The notes below the pieces were generated by a model, which was not told the DNA's origin, did no database searches, and was given only the letters and a program-made list of their open reading frames with translations. A stretch of 64,000 nt of DNA, taken from assembly GCF_000237085.1 (NCBI RefSeq), contig NC_016627.1:1054001-1118000 (forward strand), written 5' to 3'. How positions within the stretch are numbered: position 1 is the stretch's first letter; every line of letters begins with the position of its first letter. The stretch comes from Acetivibrio clariflavus DSM 19732. GTDB taxonomy: Bacteria > Bacillota > Clostridia > Acetivibrionales > Acetivibrionaceae. Made by a program: the position numbers and the translations under genes. Positions 48,600 to 58,195 of this stretch are shown in pieces.

Positions 48600-50978
48600 A
48601 TGGATAAAAACAATAGACCAGTTGGAAGACAAAAGCGTATTGGCTCCGGCAGAGGAGATGTTTATAAACGCGGCAGCGGACTTGGAAGCGGACCTGTAGG
48701 CAATCCAGGCGGTTATTCCGATAGAAGAAGCACGTCAGGAGGCATAAGAAGGTCGGGCTATAACTCGGGAGGATACCAATCAGGAGGGAAAAGGAAATCC
48801 TCTGGTGGGTTGACTTATTTGATAATTCTGTTGGTTATTGTCTATCTGGGATATAGTTTTTTTACCGATTTATTCGGAGACAATTCTGATACTACGTCAA
48901 ATAATAATTTACAGTCCCAAGCATCCAACTATTCCAATACATATGACAAAGGGGAATATCCGGTTGATACTTCCGTTTCAAACCTTGCCCGGGCAAAGCG
49001 TACAGTGTTGAAGGGCAATGGAAAGGATACAGCAACCATAATGATATATATGTGCGGAACGGATCTTGAGTCAAGAAGCAGTATGGCTACTTATGATCTT
49101 CAGGAGATTGCAAAGGCTAAAATATCCGATAATGTCAATATTATTGTTGAGACGGGCGGAACATTGAAGTGGCAGAATAATTTTGTAGATAGTAAGACCA
49201 ATCAGAGATTTAAAGTGACTAAAGATGGCTTCAAGTTGATAGAAAAAAATCTTGGGAAGAAGTCTATGGTTGATCCCAATACTTTAGCAGACTTTATCAA
49301 GTATTGCAAGGAAAACTACCCGGCAGACAGATACTCGCTTATTTTGTGGGACCATGGCGGAGGTTCCCTTGGTGGATTTGGATATGACCAGCACTTTCCT
49401 AACGATGGAATGACTCTGGATGAGTTGGCTGTGGCATTGAAAAAAAGTGGTTGTACCTTTGATTTTATAGGCTTTGATGCATGTTTGATGGCAACCCTTG
49501 AAACGGCAATAGTTTTGGAACCCTATGCGGACTACATGATTGCTTCGGAAGAAGTTGAACCCGGTATTGGCTGGTACTATACAGGTTGGATAACTTTGCT
49601 TTCTGAAAATCCATCCATACCTACTGTTGAACTGGGTAAAAAGCTAATAGACGATTATGTAAGGGAAGTTAAACTGAGAACGCCTCGCAGTCAGGCAACT
49701 CTCTCACTGATTGACCTTGCGGAGTTAAAAGGTACTGTACCGTCAGCTTTTGAAGCTTTTGCAAAATCAACAAGACAACTTATTGATTCGGGCAATTATA
49801 AAGTTGTTTCTGATGCTCGTTCCGATACTAAGGAATTTGCAAAATCTTCGAAAATAAACCAGATTGATCTTATTCATTTTGCCGAAAATTTGGGAACCAG
49901 AGAAGGAAAAGCCTTTGCTAAGGCACTTCGTGGATGTGTTAAGTATAACCGCACATCCTCAAATATAACAAATGCAAACGGAATATCAATTTATTTTCCG
50001 TATAATAATCTCAAAAAGCTTAACTCGATGCTTGATACCTATGAACAAATAGGAATTGATGACGAATACAGCAAGTGTATTAAGAGCTTTGCCAGTGTAG
50101 CTGCCGGAGGACAAATTGTTTCTTCCGGAAGCAACAACATGCTTGAAATCTTATTAGACAGTCTTACAGGAGGAACACAAAATCAAAATTCAAATCAGTC
50201 TTCTACTATTTCAATAGAGAGCTTATTAAATGAGTTTTTGTCCGGTGGAGATTACAGCAGTATCACAGGTCTTATTGGAGATTCATTTGGATGGCTTGAT
50301 GTTGACCGTATGAAAGCTTCTGTAGACTACTATAAAAAGAACAGAATTGAAGCAAAGGATTTGAAAATAACTAAAAAGAACGTACAAAGAGTTCTTGAAC
50401 TTTCGGAAGAACAGTGGGGGCTTGTACAGAATATAGAGCAGAATGTTTTTATAGATGATGGTGAAGGTTTTATAGACCTTGGGCTTGATAATGTATATGA
50501 GTTTAATGATGATGGCGACCTTATAATGGAATATGACGGAACATGGCTTGCACTGAACGGTAACATAGTGAGCTACTACATGATAAGTGAGGATCGCTAT
50601 GGAGACAATTATACTATAAAAGGACGTGTACCTGCTTTATTAAACGGTCAGCTGGTAGATATTATACTTGTGTTTGACAATGAAAATCCTTATGGAACGG
50701 TTTTGGGAGCCCAGATAAAATATGATACTTTGACACAGACCGAAACATTGGCAAAGGGTCTTATTGATATTAAAGCCGGTGATAAAATTGATTTCTTATG
50801 CGATTACTACACTTATGACGGACAGTATAAAGATACTTATTACCTTGGAAAGCAGTACACCGCTACAGGAAGTTGGAAAATAGAGAATTTATCATTGGGA
50901 AACAGAAAATACCAGATGACTTATCGTATAACGGATATATATAACAATAAGTTTTGGACGCCTTCTATTACCAATTAA
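48600..50978 (+). CDS. Membrane-anchored clostripain-family (C11) cysteine peptidase
   Basis: 792 residues. The N-terminus (1-66) is basic and Gly/Ser-rich (repeated GGYQSGG-like patterns), followed by one membrane helix (LTYLIILLVIVYLGYSFF, about 73-90) and a large extracytoplasmic part. The C11 catalytic dyad is clear: His in LWDHGGGSLGGFGYD (about 255) and Cys in FIGFDACLMATLE (about 295), with SEEVEPGIGWYYTGW after it. The C-terminal ~250 residues form a separate beta-rich domain. Clostripains cleave after Arg, usually after Ca-dependent self-processing. GAGAGGGGGA precedes the ATG. Confidence 0.88.
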   Translation: MDKNNRPVGRQKRIGSGRGDVYKRGSGLGSGPVGNPGGYSDRRSTSGGIRRSGYNSGGYQSGGKRKSSGGLTYLIILLVIVYLGYSFFTDLFGDNSDTTSNNNLQSQASNYSNTYDKGEYPVDTSVSNLARAKRTVLKGNGKDTATIMIYMCGTDLESRSSMATYDLQEIAKAKISDNVNIIVETGGTLKWQNNFVDSKTNQRFKVTKDGFKLIEKNLGKKSMVDPNTLADFIKYCKENYPADRYSLILWDHGGGSLGGFGYDQHFPNDGMTLDELAVALKKSGCTFDFIGFDACLMATLETAIVLEPYADYMIASEEVEPGIGWYYTGWITLLSENPSIPTVELGKKLIDDYVREVKLRTPRSQATLSLIDLAELKGTVPSAFEAFAKSTRQLIDSGNYKVVSDARSDTKEFAKSSKINQIDLIHFAENLGTREGKAFAKALRGCVKYNRTSSNITNANGISIYFPYNNLKKLNSMLDTYEQIGIDDEYSKCIKSFASVAAGGQIVSSGSNNMLEILLDSLTGGTQNQNSNQSSTISIESLLNEFLSGGDYSSITGLIGDSFGWLDVDRMKASVDYYKKNRIEAKDLKITKKNVQRVLELSEEQWGLVQNIEQNVFIDDGEGFIDLGLDNVYEFNDDGDLIMEYDGTWLALNGNIVSYYMISEDRYGDNYTIKGRVPALLNGQLVDIILVFDNENPYGTVLGAQIKYDTLTQTETLAKGLIDIKAGDKIDFLCDYYTYDGQYKDTYYLGKQYTATGSWKIENLSLGNRKYQMTYRITDIYNNKFWTPSITN

Positions 50979-51027
50979 GTTTTGTTCTTTCCAAAGATAA
51001 CCGATTGATTTTAGAGGAGGAATAGCA

Positions 51028-51300
51028 ATGGGGGACCTGTCCAAGTTGCCGAACATTGGAGCAAAATGCGAGAAAAGGCTGACCCGGGTTGGAATAAAAA
51101 GTGCTGAAGAGCTGAAAAGGATCGGAAGCAGGGAAGCGTTTATCAAACTATATTTTTTGGAAGGCGATACTTGCTTTAATACTCTTTGTGCCTTGGAAGG
51201 GGCTATTCAGGGGAAAAGATGGCATGATTTGTCCGATGAATCAAAAACTGATTTGAAAAAATTTTATGTAGAAGTAACAAGGAATATGAAAGAAGATTAA
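51028..51300 (+). CDS. TfoX C-terminal domain protein
   Basis: 90 residues, a stand-alone TfoX/Sxy C-terminal (helix-hairpin-helix-like) domain: LPNIGAKCEKRLTRVGIKSA, EELKRIGSREAF, and LCALEGAIQGKRWHDLSDE. The function of isolated domains is unknown; the HhH fold suggests nucleic-acid binding. GAGGAGGAATAGCA precedes the ATG. It is 49 bp after the peptidase gene and may be co-transcribed with it. Confidence 0.85.
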   Translation: MGDLSKLPNIGAKCEKRLTRVGIKSAEELKRIGSREAFIKLYFLEGDTCFNTLCALEGAIQGKRWHDLSDESKTDLKKFYVEVTRNMKED

Positions 51301-51767
51301 TGATGTTAATAAGTGAAGATTAAACTCAATTTGTATTTTTTTAAATGGTAAAAAGATTAGCAGGAATATTCGGGTATTGCCGGAAATCTTCCAATAAAGA
51401 TTTATAATTATTTAACATTATGCACTGTGAAATAATATTATTTGGCAGTGCATTTTTGGTTTTGGTAACTGATTTGCTGATATAAAATTGGAAAGCTATT
51501 TGCGGTAATAGTCCTATTATGTATTTTGCCGGTTACTTTGTATTTTTCTATATTTTTACATGTCTAGAATTAAGTTCTTTTTCTCCAGTTTTAAATTCAG
51601 TAACATATCTCAATATTTTTCTTTCGGCCTTTCTTGAAGAGGATTTCAACGAATTTGGCAATCAAAATAAAAGTAGGAAATATGTATATTTATTGCATAA
51701 GTTTAATAGACTTATAAAGTGTTTACTAATTTTATAAATCATTATAAACAAGGAGGGAGCAGCCTTT
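51301..51767 (+). other. Intergenic region before the hydrogenase gene
   Basis: Holds the terminator at 51420-51458, then about 300 bp of AT-rich DNA. A frame at 51519-51737 is low-complexity and not credible as a gene. No hydrogenase small subunit is encoded here in any frame. Confidence 0.45.
51420..51458 (+). terminator. Terminator after the TfoX_C gene
   Basis: ATGCACTG / CAGTGCAT (51420-51427 with 51446-51453) followed by TTTT. Confidence 0.8.
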
Positions 51768-51986
51768 TTGAGTACAATTACCGTACGGGCATGTACTATG
51801 TTCACAGCAAAATTTATGGGGATATTTATCTTTGCAATTAAAGTGGGAAAAAGAATCCGTAAGGGTACTTTAAAAAGGGGAAATTCCAATTGGGTTAGTC
51901 TTACAGGGTGTTTGAAAAACTTAAATCTATTTATCAAATACAACATGACAAGAGAGGTAATGGAATGGCACAAAGGATTGCTTTAA
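51768..51986 (+). CDS. Possible small ORF overlapping the hydrogenase start
   Basis: 72 codons from a TTG about eight bases after AGGAGGGAGC. The product begins MSTITVRACTMF, has one hydrophobic stretch (KFMGIFIFAI) and a basic middle. It resembles nothing I know and overlaps the hydrogenase gene by 22 bp in another frame. The strong ribosome-binding site is the main support. It could be a remnant or a translational coupler. Confidence 0.25.
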   Translation: MSTITVRACTMFTAKFMGIFIFAIKVGKRIRKGTLKRGNSNWVSLTGCLKNLNLFIKYNMTREVMEWHKGLL

Positions 51987-53365
51987 ACCCTGTTGAGAGA
52001 GTTAGCGGATTTATACAGGTTGAAGCTGCGATTGACAATAATAGAGTGGTAAAGGCCAAATCAAAGGGATTGCTTTTTCAAGGAGCTAAAAAGGTACTAA
52101 GCGGCAGAAACTTACTTGATGCAATTTACTCTAGACAGGGAATATGTGGAATTTGTTCAACTGCGCACTCTGTAGCATCATCTCTTGCATTGGAAAATGC
52201 AATTGGAATTTATCCATCCCAGCAGGAAAGATACCTCAGAGATATTATTCAAGGTTGTGATTTTCTTCAAAACCATATAAGGCATTTTTATCAATATACT
52301 TTGACTGATTTTGTAAAACTGACTGAAAATATGTCTTTATGGGAAGCCGAGTGTGAAGATTTCAGACTTCCGAGAAATAAAAACTTTGAAATTGCTGAAC
52401 ACTATTCCGAGTCGCTGAATATTACCCGAAGTATACAGGAAATACTGGCTCTGTTAGGTGAAAAGATATCTCATAACAATCGAACTTTTGTTGGAGGCGT
52501 TACAAAGGATAAGATAACAGCAATAAAGTCTTTTTTGCATAGAATTAGACAATTTATAACTGAAAAGATGATACCCGATGCCTTTGTCATTTCACATTAC
52601 TATAGCGATTATTATAAAATTGGCAGCGGTTGCTGTAACTTTCTTACTTATGGCTGCTTTTACGGATATAAAGAATTTGGGACCCTCTATGTAAAACCCG
52701 GAGTATATATAAAAGGAAAAGAAAGCGCTTTTGATGCAAGTAAAATAACGGAGGAAGCCGATTATTCCTGCTATATTGATAAAAAGGGAATCTACGGAGC
52801 AATGGATATGATTACCGATGAAGAGATAGGAAACAGTGATGAATACTTATGGATTAAAACACCAAGGTATAATGGGTTACCCTGTGAAGTGGGACCTCTG
52901 GCAAGGCAATGGCTGAGTGGGGATTATAGAAATGGGACCTCCACAATGGATAGAATCATTGCCAGGGTTTTAGAAGCTAAAAAGATAGTTGATATTGTTG
53001 ATGTGCTTTTTGAGAATTTGCACATTAGCAAACCTTATAAAAAAGAATATGTCATTCCCATTCATTCGGAAGGTGCAGGATACATTGATACAGCTAAGGG
53101 AGCTTTGTGTCACTGGCTTAAGATAGACAACGGAATTATCAACTGTTACCGTATTATAACTCCTTCAGCATGGAATCTTTCGACACATATTAATAATGGT
53201 ATAATGGGAACTGCAGAACAGGCATTGGTTGGAACTTCAATACAAAATATTGATAATCCTGTTGAGCTGGGTAGAATTATACGTTCCTTTGATCCTTGTG
53301 TGTCGTGTGCAACTGACGTGTATTCACAAGGAGAATATGTAAAAACTATAAGGGTAATACCATAG
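51965..53365 (+). CDS. [NiFe]-hydrogenase large subunit, orphan
   Basis: 466 residues. The N-terminal L1 motif with the first NiFe-ligand Cys pair is RQGICGICSTAHS (about residue 58). Internal motifs include YLWIKTPRYNGLPCEVGPLAR (quoted in part: TPRYNGLPCEVGPLAR). The C-terminal pair is in SFDPCVSCATD. Standard large subunits read DPCxxCxxH, and the His is both a metal ligand and the maturation cleavage site; here it is Asp, followed by 15 residues. No small subunit, cytochrome b or maturation protease is adjacent. The start was set at ATG 51965 after GAGAGG. It may oxidise or produce hydrogen with a partner elsewhere, or be a divergent, perhaps sensory, form. Confidence 0.85.
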   Translation: MAQRIALNPVERVSGFIQVEAAIDNNRVVKAKSKGLLFQGAKKVLSGRNLLDAIYSRQGICGICSTAHSVASSLALENAIGIYPSQQERYLRDIIQGCDFLQNHIRHFYQYTLTDFVKLTENMSLWEAECEDFRLPRNKNFEIAEHYSESLNITRSIQEILALLGEKISHNNRTFVGGVTKDKITAIKSFLHRIRQFITEKMIPDAFVISHYYSDYYKIGSGCCNFLTYGCFYGYKEFGTLYVKPGVYIKGKESAFDASKITEEADYSCYIDKKGIYGAMDMITDEEIGNSDEYLWIKTPRYNGLPCEVGPLARQWLSGDYRNGTSTMDRIIARVLEAKKIVDIVDVLFENLHISKPYKKEYVIPIHSEGAGYIDTAKGALCHWLKIDNGIINCYRIITPSAWNLSTHINNGIMGTAEQALVGTSIQNIDNPVELGRIIRSFDPCVSCATDVYSQGEYVKTIRVIP

Positions 53366-53628
53366 ATTATCTTTGTTTTTCTGTAATGTATCTTTGTCGG
53401 ACTAATCCTTAATTTCACAGGAGGTGATTATAGATTTATTATTTTCGATTGAAAGTTTTTACTGTCGGAAATAAAACTTTCTGAAGCAGTGATGACAGGA
53501 AATAATGTCAATATTTAATGGCCCAGTAAACCCTAAATTGTTTTAATTTAAATGAATTTATGTTGAAATACTGGAGATAATTCATATTGGGAGAGATTTT
53601 ACTGTTATTCAGAATATGGAGGTTTATT

Positions 53629-55287
53629 GTGGCTAAAAGCAGTGGTAAATTAAGAGTAATTCCTCTTGGCGGATTGGGCGAGATAGGGAAAAATATAACT
53701 GTATTTGAATACGAAGATGATATTTTTGTAGTGGACTGCGGTTCGACCTTTCCCGATGACGACATGTTGGGAATAGACCTTGTATTGCCGGATATAACTT
53801 ATCTTACAAAAAACAGGGAACGCTTAAGGGGAATTGTAATTACTCACGGTCATGAAGACCATATAGGCGGTCTGCCCTATATACTTAAAGAAATAAATGT
53901 ACCTGTCTTCGGAAGTAAACTGGCTTTGGGACTTATAGAGAATAAACTGGAAGAACACGGTATATTGTCGGAATGCGAGCTGATACCTGTAAAAGCAGGA
54001 CAGACTATTGAATTGGGTGCATTCAAAATAGAATTTATAAATTCGACACACAGTATAGTCGATGCCATGGCTTTAGCTATATATACTCCTGTTGGTACTA
54101 TTATACATACTTCGGATTTTAAGGTCGATTATACGCCAATTTCTGGTCGTCCGATTGATTTGTTGCGTTTGGCGGAAATTGGGAGAGAAGGTGTTTTGCT
54201 TTTGCTGTGTGACAGTACGAATGTTGAGCGACCGGGCTATACCATGTCCGAAAGGACTATAGGCAGAACTTTCGATGAGTTGTTTCGGTCTGCAGCTAGC
54301 AGAATTATCATAGCAACTTTTGCCTCTAATATCGATAGAATTCAGCAAATTGTAAATGCAGCAGTAAAATATGACCGAAAGATTGCTTTTTGCGGCAGAA
54401 GCATGATTAATGTATGCAACAAGGCAATGGAACTTGGTTATTTAACTATACCTAATGAAACTCTTATAAATATAGAGTCAACTAAAAATTACACGGGTGA
54501 CAAGTTGGTAATTATTACCACCGGAAGTCAGGGAGAACCTATGTCAGCATTATCGAGAATGGCAGCAGGAGAATACAAATTAGTTGATATTGTTCCCGGT
54601 GATTTGGTTATAATTTCTTCAACTCCTATTCCCGGAAATGAAAAATCTGTATCCTATGTTGTAAATGAACTGTTTAAAAAAGGGGCAGAGGTTATATATG
54701 AATCCCTTGCAGAGGTCCATGTTTCCGGCCATGCCTGTCAGGAAGAGCTTAAACTGATACATAAACTGGTAAATCCAAAGTATTTCATGCCTGTCCATGG
54801 AGAATACCGTCATTTGAAAAAACATGCCGATCTCGCAAAAGGTATTGGAATGGATGAGAATAATATTTTAATTATGGAAATCGGGCAGGTACTAGAGATT
54901 GATAGTTCCGGGTTTAAATTTGGCGAAAGAGTTCCTTCAGGTAAAGTGCTTGTTGACGGACTTAGTATTGGAGATGTGGGTAATGTGGTATTGAGAGACA
55001 GAAAACATCTTTCTGAAGACGGCATGATAATAGCTGTTGCAACAATTCAAAGAGAAACCGGTGCCGTTATCAACGAACCGGATATTTTAACAAGAGGATT
55101 TGCAAGTATAAAAGAATCGGAAGAGTTTATGAGTGAGTTGAAACAGATATGCCTGGAAGCGATACAAAAAAGCAGTAGCAAGAATGTGCATTCAAAAAAG
55201 ACCAAAATAAAAGAGGCGCTGAGAGAGTATATTTATCAAAAAAACAATCGCACCCCTATGATAATTCCTGTAATTGTAGAAATTTAG
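53629..55287 (+). CDS. rnj: Ribonuclease J
   Basis: 552 residues, the normal RNase J size. It is a beta-CASP metallo-beta-lactamase nuclease with endonuclease and 5'-3' exonuclease activity in mRNA decay and rRNA maturation. The metal site HGHEDHIGG (about 70-78), ALAIYTPVGTIIHTSDFK (quoted in part), the beta-CASP segment ATFASNIDRIQQI and HVSGHACQEE are all present, as is the C-terminal domain. The start was set at GTG 53629, six bases after GGAGG. An upstream in-frame ATG would add 14 unrelated residues. Confidence 0.95.
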   Translation: MAKSSGKLRVIPLGGLGEIGKNITVFEYEDDIFVVDCGSTFPDDDMLGIDLVLPDITYLTKNRERLRGIVITHGHEDHIGGLPYILKEINVPVFGSKLALGLIENKLEEHGILSECELIPVKAGQTIELGAFKIEFINSTHSIVDAMALAIYTPVGTIIHTSDFKVDYTPISGRPIDLLRLAEIGREGVLLLLCDSTNVERPGYTMSERTIGRTFDELFRSAASRIIIATFASNIDRIQQIVNAAVKYDRKIAFCGRSMINVCNKAMELGYLTIPNETLINIESTKNYTGDKLVIITTGSQGEPMSALSRMAAGEYKLVDIVPGDLVIISSTPIPGNEKSVSYVVNELFKKGAEVIYESLAEVHVSGHACQEELKLIHKLVNPKYFMPVHGEYRHLKKHADLAKGIGMDENNILIMEIGQVLEIDSSGFKFGERVPSGKVLVDGLSIGDVGNVVLRDRKHLSEDGMIIAVATIQRETGAVINEPDILTRGFASIKESEEFMSELKQICLEAIQKSSSKNVHSKKTKIKEALREYIYQKNNRTPMIIPVIVEI

Positions 55288-55306
55288 AGATGTTATTTCA
55301 ATAGAT

Positions 55307-55339
55307 AAAAGCCGTACAGAATATTCTGCATGGCTTTTT
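55307..55339 (+). terminator. Terminator after RNase J
   Basis: AAAAGCC (55307-55313) with GGCTTTT (55332-55338), plus an inner CAG/CTG pair. Confidence 0.8.
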
Positions 55340-55489
55340 AGTATGTAAGAATATTTTTTTAGCTGATTTATAGCCGTTTTAATTGTTAGAGAAAAGAGAG
55401 GTTTAAAATAACGATAGCTTTAAGCTCAGTAATGATATAATATGTGTGATGTATTAAAAAGAGTGAAATGTCTTCGGAGGTAAATTGAT

Positions 55490-56149
55490 ATGAATTTTAA
55501 AAATAAAAAGATAATTTTATTCGATCTTGACGGAACAATAACCGAGTCGGGTGAAGGAATAGTAAATTCCATAGAGTATGCTTTAAAAGCATTTGGAATA
55601 ACCGATTACAATAGAGCAGACTTGTTTAGACATCTTGGACCTCCAATAATAGAAATTTTTAAAAATGAATTTGGATTTGATGATTTGAAAGCCCTTGAAG
55701 CTGTAGAAAAATTCAGAGAATATTTCAGAGAGATAGGAATTTATGAAAATAAATTATATGATGGTATCGAATCATTGCTTAAAAGCATTTCGGATAGCGG
55801 AAGGAAAATTGTGCTTGCCACATCAAAAGCAGAAGTATTTGCTGTAAGGATTTTGGAGTATTTTAATATCATAAACTATTTTGATGTTGTAGGGGGGAGC
55901 GAATTGGATGGAAGCCGTATCAGAAAAGGTGATGTTATTCGATATGCTCTAAACAAAGCCGGTATAGTTGATTTGGATAGTGCAGTAATGGTTGGAGACA
56001 GAAAAGAAGATATACTTGGTGCAAAAGAAGCAGGTATTGATTCAATTGGTGTACTTTATGGATATGGAAGTTTTGAGGAACTTAAAAATGCAGGAGCAGT
56101 AACCATTGTGGGAACGGTTGAAGAACTTGGTAAGGTATTGATAGGTTAA
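55490..56149 (+). CDS. HAD-family hydrolase, phosphoglycolate phosphatase-like
   Basis: 219 residues, haloacid dehalogenase superfamily with a helical C1 cap. Motif I FDLDGTITESG (catalytic Asp, about 11-21), motif II LATSKAEVFAV (Thr-Ser), and the motif III/IV segment VMVGDRKEDILGAKEAG. The family dephosphorylates phosphoglycolate, pyrophosphate or nucleotides; the substrate is not determined. CGGAGG precedes the ATG. Confidence 0.88.
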   Translation: MNFKNKKIILFDLDGTITESGEGIVNSIEYALKAFGITDYNRADLFRHLGPPIIEIFKNEFGFDDLKALEAVEKFREYFREIGIYENKLYDGIESLLKSISDSGRKIVLATSKAEVFAVRILEYFNIINYFDVVGGSELDGSRIRKGDVIRYALNKAGIVDLDSAVMVGDRKEDILGAKEAGIDSIGVLYGYGSFEELKNAGAVTIVGTVEELGKVLIG

Positions 56150-56546
56150 TTAATTTTATTATTACATACATTGTTGATATTTTATGAATCAGGAAGCAGT
56201 GATAAAACAGCATAAATGGGCTGTTTTTTACTTGGTATTTTTTGAATATTTTTATTTGTTCAATATATAATGTTAATTACAACGATAACTGTATTTGAAC
56301 TGCTATGGAAAAACATTTACATAAATAAAATAAAATTTAAAAAAGAGATTATGTAAATTTATTCACGAAAATTATCAATTGAATTCGATAAATTTATTGT
56401 TCTTTGCTTTTTATCTATTTAATTGCAAATTTTTCTGTACAAAATATATTATACTGTTATATATTAATTATGTATATTTTTTAGTGCATTTGAGTGTTTG
56501 GAAGTATGATACTTCTTAACATAATAATTTTTTTAGGAGTGATTAA
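56150..56546 (+). other. Intergenic region before the MFS gene
   Basis: A terminator hairpin at 56204-56230 (AAAACAGC / GCTGTTTT plus T's) ends the HAD gene. The remaining 300 bp are very AT-rich, presumably the MFS promoter region, with no structure I can assign. Confidence 0.5.
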
Positions 56547-57797
56547 ATGGGCCAAAATTCCACACCAATTAAAACACAAAATCGTGTCTTACCTTTGATT
56601 GCAGGTATCTTGATTCAGATGTGCTGCGGCACAGCTTATATCTGGGGAGTATTTCAATCTTATCTGATTATTACAAATAGTACTCCCAATGCACTTTTCA
56701 ATTGGTCGCCAACTTATGGAACACTGGCTTATGCACTGTTATTGAGCATGCTTACCGTAGGAAGTGTTACCGGAGGAAAAAGTCAGCAATCAGGAAAAGT
56801 TCAGCCAAAAACAATTATTGTTATTGGTGGATTGGTAATGGGAGTCGGATTTTTACTTGCCCAATTTACAACCAATTCTACACCTTGGCTTCTCTGGCTG
56901 TCGTATGGTATCATGGGCGGAATAGGTATGGGAATGGTTTATACAACTACCATTGCAGTTTGTCAAAAATGGTATCCTGATCATAGGGGTATGGTAACAG
57001 GGATTATTGTTTCAGCCCTTGGTGCAGGTACTGTAATATTTACTCAATTATCGGAAATAGTAATTCCTAGCCTTGGAGTTTTAAAGACTTTTGGACTTCT
57101 GGGTGTAGTATTTATAGTGATTTGTACATTAGGTTCCTTTTTTATAAAGAATCCGCCGGAAGACTTTAAACCTGCCGGTTGGAATCCTCCAACTCCTAAA
57201 GATGGGCAGAACAGCAAGAATTTCTTACCTATTGAAGCATTAAAAACACCCCAGCTTTATCTAACAGCTGCTGCATTATTGTTTGCAACCACTGCAGGTT
57301 CAATGGTAATTCCTATGGCAAAAGTATTCGGTTTGTCAAATGGGTTGGCAGAATCGGTTGCTGCAGCTGGAGTTCTGATTATTGGAGCTTGTAATTCTTT
57401 AGGAAGGTTTATATGGGGATTGGTATCAGATAAATTTGGCAGAAAGAATACTCTTATAGTTCTTTTGATTATAACAGCGGTTTCAATAATAGCTTTGTCT
57501 TTTGTTCCAAAAGCCTTAATTCTCTTTATGTTCGCAGTGGTTGGATTTACTTACGGTGGATTCCTTGGTGTATTTCCATCGCTTACAGCAGACTTTTATG
57601 GAACTAAATATGTTGCTACCATATATGGAATAGTACTCTCCGGCTTTGGAATAGGTGCTGTTGCATCAGCCTTTATTGTAGGTGAGTTGAGTAAAATAAA
57701 GGCTTTCTCGACAGCGTTTGCAATTGCGGCAGTTGCTGCAGCCATTTCCTTTGTTATAGTTTTGACTCTTAAAGCACCTAAAGAAAAAGTAAATTAA
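56547..57797 (+). CDS. Major facilitator of the oxalate:formate antiporter (OFA) family
   Basis: 416 residues, 12 predicted membrane helices. It begins VLPLIAGILIQMCCGTAYIW, with the helix 4-5 segment GGIGMGMVYTTTIAVCQKWYPDHRGMVTG (quoted in part: QKWYPDHRGMVTG), highly typical of OxlT/OFA carriers. The second half includes GRFIWGLVSDKFGRKNT. It is predicted to exchange carboxylates such as oxalate and formate, or to move monocarboxylates; the real substrate is unknown. TAGGAGTGA precedes the ATG. Confidence 0.85.
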   Translation: MGQNSTPIKTQNRVLPLIAGILIQMCCGTAYIWGVFQSYLIITNSTPNALFNWSPTYGTLAYALLLSMLTVGSVTGGKSQQSGKVQPKTIIVIGGLVMGVGFLLAQFTTNSTPWLLWLSYGIMGGIGMGMVYTTTIAVCQKWYPDHRGMVTGIIVSALGAGTVIFTQLSEIVIPSLGVLKTFGLLGVVFIVICTLGSFFIKNPPEDFKPAGWNPPTPKDGQNSKNFLPIEALKTPQLYLTAAALLFATTAGSMVIPMAKVFGLSNGLAESVAAAGVLIIGACNSLGRFIWGLVSDKFGRKNTLIVLLIITAVSIIALSFVPKALILFMFAVVGFTYGGFLGVFPSLTADFYGTKYVATIYGIVLSGFGIGAVASAFIVGELSKIKAFSTAFAIAAVAAAISFVIVLTLKAPKEKVN

Positions 57798-58195
57798 TAA
57801 TGCATAAATTTATTTGAAAAAGATTAAGGTCTGGTTTCGACATAGTATCGGAATCAGACCTTTTTAATTTATCATGCAATCTAAACTAAATACTATATAT
57901 GCTGTTTTTGTAAATCCATATTGACGGATTTAAAGGATATATGCTTTCGATGGAGTAAAAAACATAATTGATTAAGAATAGATGAGCTAGAATAACATGG
58001 CCTGGGATGATTTCAAATTTGCTTGCTATAAGGGAATGATTATTGTATAATATCGCTGCATGTGGCTGATACTTCAATTATGTATATTTTATTGTGCTTC
58101 TTAGAGTTAAAGAAGAGCTGACTTTTATATAAAAATTCCAAAATAAAAAGTTAAAGCCAGCACACTTCAAATAATTAAATGAAAGAGTGTTTTGC
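57798..58195 (+). other. Region between the MFS and Dus genes
   Basis: A terminator at 57826-57865 (AAGGTCTG / CAGACCTT plus TTTTT) is followed by about 320 bp of AT-rich sequence with one small hairpin (AAATCC/GGATTT near 57914-57934). A -10-like TATAAT occurs near 58048. No gene is seen. Confidence 0.45.

Noticed and set aside
51519-51737. 72-codon frame MYFAGYFVFF... before the hydrogenase gene
   Set aside because: Low-complexity AT-driven translation with no ribosome-binding site and no relation to a hydrogenase small subunit.
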